Source of the DNA: Thiothrix phosphatis
GTDB taxonomy: Bacteria > Pseudomonadota > Gammaproteobacteria > Thiotrichales > Thiotrichaceae
Length of the DNA stretch: 64,000 nucleotides
Direction: 5' to 3'
Assembly: GCF_035668035.1 (NCBI RefSeq)
Contig: NZ_JAYMYJ010000106.1
Location: forward strand, 1-64,000
The translations under genes and the position numbers were made by a program. The notes below the pieces were generated by a model. The model saw nothing but the letters and a program-made list of their open reading frames with translations, was not told where the DNA came from and searched no databases. Below are positions 34,686-42,173 of the stretch, piece by piece. Numbering within the stretch: the stretch's first letter is position 1; every line of letters starts with the position of its first letter.

Positions 34686-35993
34686 TTAAACAGCCAGATC
34701 CTGCAAGGAAAAGCCACGGTAAGTGATGTCGTAGCCCGTCAGGCGCTGCTCCAGCCGTTGCGCCTTGGCCTTGAGGTGGCTGAGGCGCAAGTTATCCGGG
34801 TTACGTTTCACCTCGGCAATCAGGGCGGTTTTCGTGAAGTCATTCACTGCCACGATGTCGATTTCATTTTTATTGCCTGCCTCCCAGTAACTGCCGATCA
34901 GGTTATAGTCGCCACTGGCGGCAAGCTGGGTGCGGAACAGTTGCTCCAGCCATGCCCCACTGTAAGTGGCGAAATCCCGAACGATCACCTGGCGGATAAA
35001 GGCGAAGTTTTCGATTTCCACTGCACTGCGGTAACGGTAGATAAAGCGGAACCAAAAGCTCAGGAAGGCGTCTTGGATGCGGTATTTGACCTGACGGCTA
35101 TTGGGCGTGGCGAACACGGGCTTGAGACGCTGAATGATGTCGAAGTCTTCCTCCAGCCGTTTCAGGTAGGGGCCGATGGAGGTTTCCAGTACGGATTCAA
35201 TCTCGCCACGGCTGGTTTTACCGCTGGCCAGGGTAGCGAGGATGGAAAAATAGGTGCTTTGTTCGGCGCCAAATTCTTCCGCCAGCCGGTAACGGCCTTC
35301 TTCAATCACCAAGCTGAATTCGTTGATCAGGCTTTCCCAGATAGCCTGCTGCGGATCGGTTTTTGCCAGCCATTCGAGGTATTTGGGCACCCCGCCACTC
35401 ACGGTATACCACGCCAGCAGGCTATCCGTGTCATAGCGCCCGTCGTCGCGCAGCAGTTCGGCGATATAGGCGGGTTTGAGCGGTTGCAGGTTGATGCGGT
35501 GATCAGCCCGCCCGAATAACGGTTCCTTGCTGTCCTGAAACAACCGGGTCATCAGCGAATACAGCGAACCGCAGCAGATCAGGTGCAGCTTGCAACGTGG
35601 GCGGTACTGATCCCACAGGTTTTGCAGTTCGGAAAACACCGCCGGATTCACCCGTGCAATGTCCTGAAACTCATCCAGAATCAGGGTCAGCGGCTGGCTT
35701 TGCGCGTACTGGAACAGGACTTCCAGCACTTCGCGCAAGCTGCGGGGTTGACCAAAAATCGGCAGGTTTAACTGGTTGCGGATTTGTTCGGTGAATTCTT
35801 CGCACAATAACAGCTCGGATTTGCGGGAAATGAACAGGTAGAGCGCTCTATCCTGATAGGTGTGCACCAACAAACCGGTCTTGCCGACACGCCGCCGTCC
35901 GACCATCAGGGTCAGGCTGGATTGACCTTCAGCGGCTTGTTGTGACCACAGGCGTAGTTGATGTTGTTCACTTTCGCGGTTGTAGAACTTCAT
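34686..35993 (-). CDS. ATPase with DUF234 C-terminal domain
   Basis: This encodes 435 residues. Its P-loop, Met-Val-Gly-Arg-Arg-Arg-Val-Gly-Lys-Thr, belongs to the archaeal-ATPase/AAA family. Walker B is Thr-Leu-Ile-Leu-Asp-Glu-Phe-Gln-Asp. The C-terminal Ser-Phe-Trp-Phe-Arg-Phe-Ile-Tyr-Arg and Glu-Ile-Asp-Ile-Val-Ala-Val segments are DUF234 and nuclease-like. Such genes are typically solitary passengers. It interrupts the alcohol island between the permease and the beta-propeller operon. Function unknown. Confidence 0.85.
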   Translation of the reverse strand: MKFYNRESEQHQLRLWSQQAAEGQSSLTLMVGRRRVGKTGLLVHTYQDRALYLFISRKSELLLCEEFTEQIRNQLNLPIFGQPRSLREVLEVLFQYAQSQPLTLILDEFQDIARVNPAVFSELQNLWDQYRPRCKLHLICCGSLYSLMTRLFQDSKEPLFGRADHRINLQPLKPAYIAELLRDDGRYDTDSLLAWYTVSGGVPKYLEWLAKTDPQQAIWESLINEFSLVIEEGRYRLAEEFGAEQSTYFSILATLASGKTSRGEIESVLETSIGPYLKRLEEDFDIIQRLKPVFATPNSRQVKYRIQDAFLSFWFRFIYRYRSAVEIENFAFIRQVIVRDFATYSGAWLEQLFRTQLAASGDYNLIGSYWEAGNKNEIDIVAVNDFTKTALIAEVKRNPDNLRLSHLKAKAQRLEQRLTGYDITYRGFSLQDLAV

Positions 35994-36060
35994 TTCTGAT
36001 TACCGTAATAATGGTTACAGTAATTTATCTTACGACAGTTGAATGGGGATGAGCAAAGCA

Positions 36061-36077
36061 CCAACCTTTTGCCAACC
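36061..36077 (+). promoter_or_regulatory. GGTTGG tandem site, promoter of the beta-propeller/binding-protein operon
   Basis: CCAACC-TTTTG-CCAACC reads toward the rightward operon. A -10-like TACTGT (36088-36093) follows after exactly 10 bp, and the start codon is at 36126. Confidence 0.75.
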
Positions 36078-36125
36078 CGGCAACGGCTACTGTGCAGTGA
36101 TAACGTAAGGGAAGAGGAGAACGTT

Positions 36126-37112
36126 ATGCGCTCAATGCATTTCAGGTTTGCGATGCCATTGCTGGCATTTAGCCTGCTGGCCTCCGGCACCGTTTTTGCC
36201 AAAGACACCGGCTATATCTTCATCAGCAGCGAAGAGGATGATGTGGTGACGGTGCTGGACGGCAAAACCTTCGAGAAGGTGAAAGCCATCGAAACCGCCG
36301 AACGCCCGCGTCACCTCCAGTTCAGCCCGGATCACAGCCTGTTGTACGTAGCCTGCGGTGACGGTGAAAGCGTGGACATTATCGATGTCGCCAAACTGGA
36401 AGACGTTGACCGGATCAAGGGTATTGAAGACCCGGAGGCCTTCGACATCAGCCCTGATGGCAAGACCCTGTATATCTCGCTGGAAGACGACAGCATGCTC
36501 GGCACTATCGATCTGGCCGCGCAGGAAATGACCAAGACTGTCGAGGTTGGTGGCGAACCGGAAGGCGTGCTGGTGACGCCGGATGGCAAAACGGCTTACG
36601 TCACTTCCGAATCCGCCAATAGCGTGCATGTGGTTGATCTTGCCAGCAATACGCTGCAAGCCAGTATTGTGGTCGGTGCCCGCCCGCGCCGTCTGGTGCT
36701 AATGCCGGATGGCAAAGAGCTGTGGGTCAGCAGCGAACTGGATGCTTCCGCCAGCATTATTGATGTTGCCACCAATACCGTGAAGCAGAAGATTACCTTC
36801 GCCCCGGAGGGTTTCCGCAAGGAAGACATTACCCCGGTCGGTATGGCGCTGACCAAAGACGCCAAGACTATGTATATCACGCTGGGGCGCGCCAATCGGG
36901 TGGCTGTGGTTGATGTGGCCTCCCGCGAAGTGAAGGATTACATCCTGGTCGGTAACCGCCCCTGGAATGTGGCGCTGACCCGCGACGAAGCCACCTTATT
37001 CGTAGCCAATGGCCTGAGTGACGATGTTTCCATTGTGCAGACAGCGGATAACAAAGTGGCCAAGTCGGTGCCTGCCGGACGGGTTCCCTACATGGTTGTG
37101 ATTGATGATTAA
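36126..37112 (+). CDS. PQQ-catabolism-associated beta-propeller protein (YVTN repeats)
   Basis: This encodes 328 residues, exported (signal ending Gly-Thr-Val-Phe-Ala-Lys). Seven or so repeats carry the YVTN-like pattern, for example Leu-Tyr-Val-Ala-Cys-Gly-Asp-Gly, Ala-Tyr-Val-Thr-Ser-Glu-Ser and Leu-Phe-Val-Ala-Asn-Gly-Leu. It belongs to the group found only near quinoprotein alcohol dehydrogenases; its biochemical role is not known. The start at 36126 follows AAGAGGAGAA; an in-frame ATG at 36039 lies upstream of the promoter motif and is rejected. It is co-transcribed with the binding protein 15 bp downstream. Confidence 0.88.
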   Translation: MRSMHFRFAMPLLAFSLLASGTVFAKDTGYIFISSEEDDVVTVLDGKTFEKVKAIETAERPRHLQFSPDHSLLYVACGDGESVDIIDVAKLEDVDRIKGIEDPEAFDISPDGKTLYISLEDDSMLGTIDLAAQEMTKTVEVGGEPEGVLVTPDGKTAYVTSESANSVHVVDLASNTLQASIVVGARPRRLVLMPDGKELWVSSELDASASIIDVATNTVKQKITFAPEGFRKEDITPVGMALTKDAKTMYITLGRANRVAVVDVASREVKDYILVGNRPWNVALTRDEATLFVANGLSDDVSIVQTADNKVAKSVPAGRVPYMVVIDD

Positions 37113-37127
37113 GCAGGAGAGAAGCCC

Positions 37128-38348
37128 ATGCGTCGCACGCTTTATGCCGCTGTCCTGCTGAGTGTGTTTGCTAGCAGCCCTGCATGGACGGATGGCTCCT
37201 CCCCAGTATCCGCCGTGCAGGAGCCTGCCTCTACCCAGGCGGTGAAAACTTTCACGATGGGTTATTTGACGCAGGCTGATGATAAACGCTACGACAAGCG
37301 CCGTATGTTTGCGCAGTTCCTCGGCCAGCCATTGGGTCACCCGCTGGCGGGAGCGGAAGTGGCGATGAAGGAAATCAAGTTCCACGGTCAGGCTGCTGGT
37401 GTCAGTTTTGCCCTGCAACCTGCCGAAGGGGAAACCGCCGCCGAGCTGATCAAACAGGTGGAAACGATGCAGGCGGCGGGTGTCCATTTCATTCTGACGG
37501 ATTTGCCCGCGCCGTTGCTGAGTGAAGTGGCGGCTGCCTTCAAAGGTAAGGAGCTGGCTTTCTTCAATGTGTCCGCACCCGACGACAGCCTGCGTCAGGA
37601 ACAGTGTCAGGCCAATGTTTTTCACACGCTGCCCAGTCATGCCATGCAGGCTGACGGTTTGGTGCAATACCTGGTTGCGCACAAGTGGAAAGAGGCCTTG
37701 ATGCTGGAAGGCCCGGCCCCCGAAGACAAGCTGTTAAGCGCTGCGTTTGAACGTGCGGCCAAACGCTACGGGGTGGAGATTACTGACAAGCGTCCGTTTG
37801 TGCTGGGCAACGACCCGCGCGAGCGTGACAAGAACAATATCGCCCTGCTGACGGGCGGTGATTACGACGTGGTTTACATTGCCGACAGTAACGGTGAATT
37901 TGCCCGCAATGCACCTTATCAGACGCTATTGCCGCGACCGGTGGTGGGTTCCGGCGGCCTGAATGCACTGGCCTGGAACTGGGCGTGGAACCGTCACGGT
38001 GCGCCACAGGTGGAAAAGCGTTTCGAGAAACAGGCGCAGCGGCGCATGGCCGATGTCGACTGGGCAGCGTGGATGTCGGTGAAAGCGATTGCCACCGCCG
38101 TCCAGCAAACTGCCAGCTGCGATTTCAGCAAGTTGCGGGATTACCTGACTGACCCCAATACCACGCTGGATGGTGCCAAGGGCAATGCCAGCAGTTATCG
38201 CCCGTGGGATCATCAGCTACGCCAGCCGCTGTTGCTGGCTACCCAGAACTGGGTGGTGGAACGTGCGCCGCTGCAAGGTTTCCTGCACCAGACCAATAAT
38301 CTGGATACACTTGGTTTCGATGAGCGGGATAGCAACTGCAAGTTTTAA
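37128..38348 (+). CDS. Periplasmic binding protein of the PQQ alcohol dehydrogenase ABC system
   Basis: This encodes 406 residues, with a signal ending near Ser-Ser-Pro-Ala-Trp-Thr. It has the periplasmic-binding-protein type I (branched-chain amino-acid receptor-like) fold. Visible segments include Phe-Thr-Met-Gly-Tyr-Leu-Thr-Gln and Phe-His-Thr-Leu-Pro-Ser-His-Ala-Met-Gln-Ala-Asp. Late in the chain there is Asp-Trp-Ala-Ala-Trp-Met-Ser-Val-Lys-Ala-Ile. This family accompanies the ABC-2 ATPase and permease also present in this island, which is odd because ABC-2 systems normally export. The ligand is unknown. It converges on the CXXXCW lipoprotein gene. Confidence 0.86.
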   Translation: MRRTLYAAVLLSVFASSPAWTDGSSPVSAVQEPASTQAVKTFTMGYLTQADDKRYDKRRMFAQFLGQPLGHPLAGAEVAMKEIKFHGQAAGVSFALQPAEGETAAELIKQVETMQAAGVHFILTDLPAPLLSEVAAAFKGKELAFFNVSAPDDSLRQEQCQANVFHTLPSHAMQADGLVQYLVAHKWKEALMLEGPAPEDKLLSAAFERAAKRYGVEITDKRPFVLGNDPRERDKNNIALLTGGDYDVVYIADSNGEFARNAPYQTLLPRPVVGSGGLNALAWNWAWNRHGAPQVEKRFEKQAQRRMADVDWAAWMSVKAIATAVQQTASCDFSKLRDYLTDPNTTLDGAKGNASSYRPWDHQLRQPLLLATQNWVVERAPLQGFLHQTNNLDTLGFDERDSNCKF

Positions 38349-38361
38349 GCCGGAAACGGTT

Positions 38362-38928
38362 TTACTCAACGGGTACCGGGCTGGCTTCCTGTAATGGCAG
38401 CCCGGCTTCTGCCCAGCCATCCGTCCCTTCCTTGTACCAATACACCTGGGTGTAGCCATAGGCGGATGCCCGCTGCGCGGCATTCCACGACATCCAGCAA
38501 TCGGCCACGCAGAAAAAGACCAGCGGCCTGGTTTTATCCCCGCCCGTCAGGCGTTGCAGGTTGTATTGCAGGTAGTTTTCCAGCTCCGCATCCAGCGTGC
38601 CGTAACCAACATTCGGTAGCCATACCGCGCCGGGCAGGCTGTCGTGCACATCGTTGGGCAGCCATTCGCTGGGAAAGCCTGCTTCCTGGCGCAGCAATAT
38701 GGCCCAGACATCGATCAGGATAGGTTTTGCCGTGCGCTGCAAGGCCTGCACCCCGGCCGTATCCAGTGTTGTGCCATGCGGAACACAAACTGGCGTCGGG
38801 CTGTGGTAATGATCCAGTTTCATCCCCGGTGGCATTTCCGGGGTGCGTTCGCAGTCGGGTGTTGCCGCATCCGGTTGGCAGGCAGCAAGCACAAGGCTCA
38901 GGCAGACAAGTGGGAACAGTGGTTTCAT
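38362..38928 (-). CDS. Rhodanese-like lipoprotein with CXXXCW motif, quinoprotein-associated
   Basis: This encodes 188 residues. The lipobox Leu-Ala-Ala-Cys17 makes it a lipoprotein. Near the C-terminus Phe-Phe-Cys140-Val-Ala-Asp-Cys144-Trp-Met-Ser-Trp-Asn-Ala-Ala is the hallmark of a quinoprotein-linked rhodanese-like family. The two cysteines could form a disulfide or carry sulfur. It overlaps the metallohydrolase gene by 4 bp and ends the leftward operon that starts with the dehydrogenase. With the SoxYZ-like carrier and MBL protein it suggests a sulfur-based redox relay; that chemistry is inferred. Confidence 0.87.
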   Translation of the reverse strand: MKPLFPLVCLSLVLAACQPDAATPDCERTPEMPPGMKLDHYHSPTPVCVPHGTTLDTAGVQALQRTAKPILIDVWAILLRQEAGFPSEWLPNDVHDSLPGAVWLPNVGYGTLDAELENYLQYNLQRLTGGDKTRPLVFFCVADCWMSWNAAQRASAYGYTQVYWYKEGTDGWAEAGLPLQEASPVPVE

Positions 38929-39860
38929 TCCGTCTGCTTTGCCGGTTGCAGGTTGCCCAGTTCCAGCGCCGGGTAAAGATGGCTGACTGAACGTTGTAAT
39001 TCGCTACGGGCCAAGGCGACATCTTTGAAGCGTTCCGGGATCGGGGTTTGCATGACTTCATTCATATCCAGTCCGTTGGCGGCACCGTCCTTGAGGGTGG
39101 TGATCAGCCATTGCAGGTAATCACGGGTTTGTTCGATCGGGGCTTTATCCTGCGCGACCGGGCCATGCCCCGGCACAATCACCTTGAAAGGCAGGGATTG
39201 CAGTTTTTCCAGCGCTTGCAGCCAAGCGTCAATATTGGCGTGCGGGGTGGTGGCAGCACGGTTATTGAACACCAGGTCGCCGCTGAATAACACGCCGGTG
39301 GTGTGATCGAATATGACCAGATCGCCAGCTGTATGGCCGCTGAGGGCAATGGTTTCCAGCGCGTGGCCGCCGACGGTTTCCGTACCGTCCTGGGCTGTCT
39401 TGTCGGGCAGGGTAATGCCTGTGCCACGCATCCAGTCGCCGGTCATGCGGTACATATTGGCCGTGAAGCTTTCGCCTTCCTGCTGCATGCCACGTTTGCT
39501 GGCGGGCAGGACATAACGGGGGACATCGGCATACGCCTGATTGCCGAGAAAGTGATCCGGGTGATGGTGTGTCAGGTAGAGGCGAATCACGGGCTTACCC
39601 GTACTCTTTTCAATCAGGGCGCGTTGTTGCTCGCCGAAGCGTTTCGACGGGCCGCTGTCGATGACGACCACGCCATCAGCGGTGACGATATAGCCGGTGT
39701 TGACGATGAAACCACCGTTCTTGCGGGAAAAGTCTTCGGTCTTGCCTTCCAGCACGTAGGTGTCGGGGGCGACCTGTTGTGCTTGCAGCGGGTATTGGAA
39801 GCTGTCGGCCTGGGTTGTAGGCATCCAGATCAGAACTAACAGCAGGTAGAAACGTTTCAT
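38925..39860 (-). CDS. Quinoprotein relay-system metallo-beta-lactamase-fold hydrolase
   Basis: This encodes 311 residues with a signal peptide ending Thr-Gln-Ala-Asp. The zinc motif Thr-His98-His-His100-Pro-Asp102-His103 is intact, and further ligands follow in Leu-Ser-Gly-His-Thr-Ala-Gly-Asp and Val-Pro-Gly-His-Gly. The family occurs with a SoxYZ-like carrier in alcohol-dehydrogenase loci, much as SoxH-type MBL proteins occur with SoxYZ. It overlaps both neighbouring genes by 4 bp, so translation is coupled. Substrate unknown; hydrolysis of a carrier-bound thiol adduct is a guess. Confidence 0.87.
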   Translation of the reverse strand: MKRFYLLLVLIWMPTTQADSFQYPLQAQQVAPDTYVLEGKTEDFSRKNGGFIVNTGYIVTADGVVVIDSGPSKRFGEQQRALIEKSTGKPVIRLYLTHHHPDHFLGNQAYADVPRYVLPASKRGMQQEGESFTANMYRMTGDWMRGTGITLPDKTAQDGTETVGGHALETIALSGHTAGDLVIFDHTTGVLFSGDLVFNNRAATTPHANIDAWLQALEKLQSLPFKVIVPGHGPVAQDKAPIEQTRDYLQWLITTLKDGAANGLDMNEVMQTPIPERFKDVALARSELQRSVSHLYPALELGNLQPAKQTE

Positions 39861-40600
39861 TCGTCCACCTCCGCTTCAATCCGGTTGCCGTTATTGTCCT
39901 GCCCCTCCACCCGGAAATCCTGATGTTGCCCGACATCCAGACTCAGCATCGGGTTTTCACTGACCGGCTCGTGCAGGGTCATGCTTGCCAGCACCTCGCC
40001 GGATGCATCCAAAATAGCCAGGTCTTCAATGTGGAAGGTAGGAATGCCGGAAGCCAACCCGGTATCCATTGGGTGCATCACCCGTACCCTCAGGCGGTTG
40101 TTGTCCGGGCGTTGCCAGACGTGCGCGGAAACCTTGCCGAGCGTGCTGCTCCAGTCGCCGCTGGCGGTGCCGGTACTGGGCAAGGTGCAACCGCCACCTG
40201 CCGCATCCACCCACACGCCGCCGACATGCCAGAGACCATCGGCTGTTTTTGCCGCCGCCCGGATGGGGCTGCCCTGTTGCAGTTTCATGCGGAAAGACAA
40301 GCGTGCGGGGATGGTTTTGGGGCTGAACTCCAGCACGCCGGGAATCGGGTTAAGGTCTGCCATCACAACCACCTTTTCCACCTGTTCCAAAGCAGTGGCG
40401 TCGAAGGTGATAGGAACATTCAGCGAATCTTCGGCGGAAGCCGGGGCCAGCACTTTGACCTTGTCGTCAAACCGGTAGTTTTCACCGTTGAGAAAACGGC
40501 TGTGCATGGTTGCCCACTGCGGGGATTGTAGTGGGTCAGGTTCACCTGCCAGCACCAGGCCGGGCAGGCAACACAGGAGGCTCAACAAGACTGTGCGCAT
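39857..40600 (-). CDS. SoxYZ-like carrier protein, quinoprotein-associated
   Basis: This encodes 247 residues, exported (signal near Gly-Leu-Val-Leu-Ala-Gly-Glu). The N-terminal half resembles SoxY and carries Gly-Gly-Gly-Cys138-Thr, the likely swinging-arm cysteine, here mid-chain because SoxY and SoxZ are fused. The C-terminal half matches SoxZ (His-Pro-Met-Asp-Thr-Gly then Pro-Met-Leu-Ser-Leu-Asp-Val-Gly). In sulfur oxidation SoxYZ carries intermediates on that cysteine. What this relative carries is unknown; glutathione-linked aldehyde adducts have been an idea for such loci. It is in the dehydrogenase operon between the binding protein and the MBL gene. Confidence 0.87.
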   Translation of the reverse strand: MRTVLLSLLCCLPGLVLAGEPDPLQSPQWATMHSRFLNGENYRFDDKVKVLAPASAEDSLNVPITFDATALEQVEKVVVMADLNPIPGVLEFSPKTIPARLSFRMKLQQGSPIRAAAKTADGLWHVGGVWVDAAGGGCTLPSTGTASGDWSSTLGKVSAHVWQRPDNNRLRVRVMHPMDTGLASGIPTFHIEDLAILDASGEVLASMTLHEPVSENPMLSLDVGQHQDFRVEGQDNNGNRIEAEVDE

Positions 40601-40610
40601 GGCGGCCTCC

Positions 40611-41480
40611 TTACTGTTTGGCAGTTACATCGGGGGCTTCTGCTGGTGGTTGGTAGCTGACTTTGTGCTGCTCGAAAATCTTTTGCACGGAACCGTCTTT
40701 CACCAGTTCAGCCATAGCCTGGCCCACCACTTTGCTCAGATCGCCCATAATGTCGGCCTTGACGGCAATGCCCATGGCCCAGCTACTGCGCGCCAGCCCT
40801 GGCGTCACCAGCGTTTGAATCTGGATAGTGTCGGGGCGCTCGCCCAGCACACCTTCCAGTTCGCCGCGTGGCCCCATAATGCCTGAGATTTCCCCGGACT
40901 TGAGCGCTTCGGCGGCTTTGCTCAGGTTTTCATAGTGGCGAATGTTCTGGCTGATGCTGCCCTGCAAAGCTTGTAACAGGTAGAGATCGCTCAGGGTGTC
41001 GAGTTCCACGCCAATGGGTTCGCTCCTGAAATTGGCCAGGGTCGGCTGCTTGCCCACTTTATTGGTATTGAAGGCAAACACCAGTGATTCCAGCTGATAC
41101 GGGGCGACAAACTTGGCCTCGTCCACCTTTTTGGAAAAGGCGCGGTCATACGGCATGTGCAGCATGACATCGCTGACACCGCCGCCGAGGTAATGGCCTT
41201 TCCAGACATTGTTGCGCAGATCGTCTTCCACGTTTTCATCCGCACCGACCAGGCGGATGTCAGTTTCCACCCCCAGCTTGTGCGCCAGGGCTTTGGCAAG
41301 GTCGACATCAATGCCTTGCTGTTTGCCGTCCTGTAGGTAGGAATACGGGGGGAAATCCTTGTAGAGGGAAACAGTCAGCATCCCCCGTGCTTTGACTTCA
41401 TCCAGCGTGACTGCGTGAACTGGCAGGGATGCCGCCAGCAGTATGGTCGCTGTCAGAATGGATAATGGCTTGTTCCACAT
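40611..41480 (-). CDS. MxaJ/XoxJ-like periplasmic binding protein
   Basis: This encodes 289 residues with a signal ending Leu-Pro-Val-His-Ala. It has the type II periplasmic-binding fold: Val-Lys-Ala-Arg-Gly-Met-Leu-Thr-Val-Ser-Leu-Tyr and Gly-Ile-Asp-Val-Asp-Leu-Ala-Lys-Ala-Leu-Ala. It belongs to the quinoprotein-dehydrogenase-associated group that includes MxaJ and XoxJ, thought to help mature or activate the dehydrogenase rather than feed a transporter. The ATG at 41480 has GGAGGAGG nine bases upstream; a TTG at 41486 is too close to it. It is third in the operon, after dehydrogenase and cytochrome. Confidence 0.85.
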   Translation of the reverse strand: MWNKPLSILTATILLAASLPVHAVTLDEVKARGMLTVSLYKDFPPYSYLQDGKQQGIDVDLAKALAHKLGVETDIRLVGADENVEDDLRNNVWKGHYLGGGVSDVMLHMPYDRAFSKKVDEAKFVAPYQLESLVFAFNTNKVGKQPTLANFRSEPIGVELDTLSDLYLLQALQGSISQNIRHYENLSKAAEALKSGEISGIMGPRGELEGVLGERPDTIQIQTLVTPGLARSSWAMGIAVKADIMGDLSKVVGQAMAELVKDGSVQKIFEQHKVSYQPPAEAPDVTAKQ

Positions 41481-41510
41481 GCGCAATGTCCTCCTCCAAA
41501 CATTGTCAGT

Positions 41511-41535
41511 GATACCCTCGCCACAGGAGGGTATC
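41511..41535 (-). terminator. Intra-operon hairpin after the cytochrome gene
   Basis: A perfect 9-bp stem (GATACCCTC / GAGGGTATC) with a 7-nt loop lies just after the cytochrome stop, before the MxaJ-like gene. There is no T-run. It probably stabilises the upstream dehydrogenase-cytochrome mRNA or attenuates the downstream genes. Confidence 0.5.
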
Positions 41536-41543
41536 TTGCGGTG

Positions 41544-42095
41544 TCACTTGCTTTCAGCCGTTTTGCTTGTGTCGGTTGCTGCGGCATTGTCAGATTTGGC
41601 TGCATCGGTTTTAGTTTCATCCGGCTTGGCCTCGTCTGCTTTGGCGGTGTCTTTCGGCGGAGCATCGACGGAGACGGATTCCAGCCAGGAACGGATGGCC
41701 CATAGACCTTCCTGCGCAATCAGCCCTTCAAATTTGGGCATGTAGGTTACGCCGTTGCGCACCGCGCCATTGATCATGCGCTCCTTGAAAAATTCATCAC
41801 CTTCCTCGCCGAGTGGTAGGGTTTCGCGCAAGTCGGGGGCGATGCCGCCGGAAACCGCATCGATCCCGTGGCAGCGTGCGCAGTTCTGGGCGAAAGCGTG
41901 GTGACCGATTTCAATGGCCTTTTCATTGCCGGAATAAGGGTTGGTGTCGAGCCATACATCCGGATTTTCAATCGGCTTCAGGCCGGTGATGTCGACTGGT
42001 TGCGGGGTGACATCGCCGTGCGCCCAGACTCCGGCAGCGGCAGTCAATGCGAGCACTGCCATGGCACCGGTAAAAGAACGTTTAAGCATTTGCAT
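41544..42095 (-). CDS. Monoheme cytochrome c, PedF/c550-like, with charged C-terminal tail
   Basis: This encodes 183 residues, exported (signal ending Gly-Val-Trp-Ala-His). One heme site, Cys72-Ala-Arg-Cys75-His76, and a Met ligand in Thr-Tyr-Met-Pro-Lys-Phe are present. The sequence Asp-Leu-Arg-Glu-Thr-Leu-Pro-Leu-Gly and Asp-Glu-Phe-Phe-Lys-Glu match the cytochrome that takes electrons from quinoprotein ethanol dehydrogenase. The last 40 residues are an unusual Lys/Asp/Ala/Thr-rich low-complexity tail, probably disordered. The start at 42095 is preceded by GAAGGTAGG. It directly follows the dehydrogenase gene. Confidence 0.88.
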   Translation of the reverse strand: MQMLKRSFTGAMAVLALTAAAGVWAHGDVTPQPVDITGLKPIENPDVWLDTNPYSGNEKAIEIGHHAFAQNCARCHGIDAVSGGIAPDLRETLPLGEEGDEFFKERMINGAVRNGVTYMPKFEGLIAQEGLWAIRSWLESVSVDAPPKDTAKADEAKPDETKTDAAKSDNAAATDTSKTAESK

Positions 42096-42173
42096 AGTAC
42101 CTACCTTCAAATCAAAAAGTGTCTGCTCCAAAAACGGCGGGACGTGCTGTCGCCCCGCCAATCGCAGTGGAGA

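Noticed and set aside
38217..38483. Frames across the convergent ends of the binding-protein and CXXXCW genes
   Set aside because: Both real genes are full length and end just short of each other; the frames are shadows.
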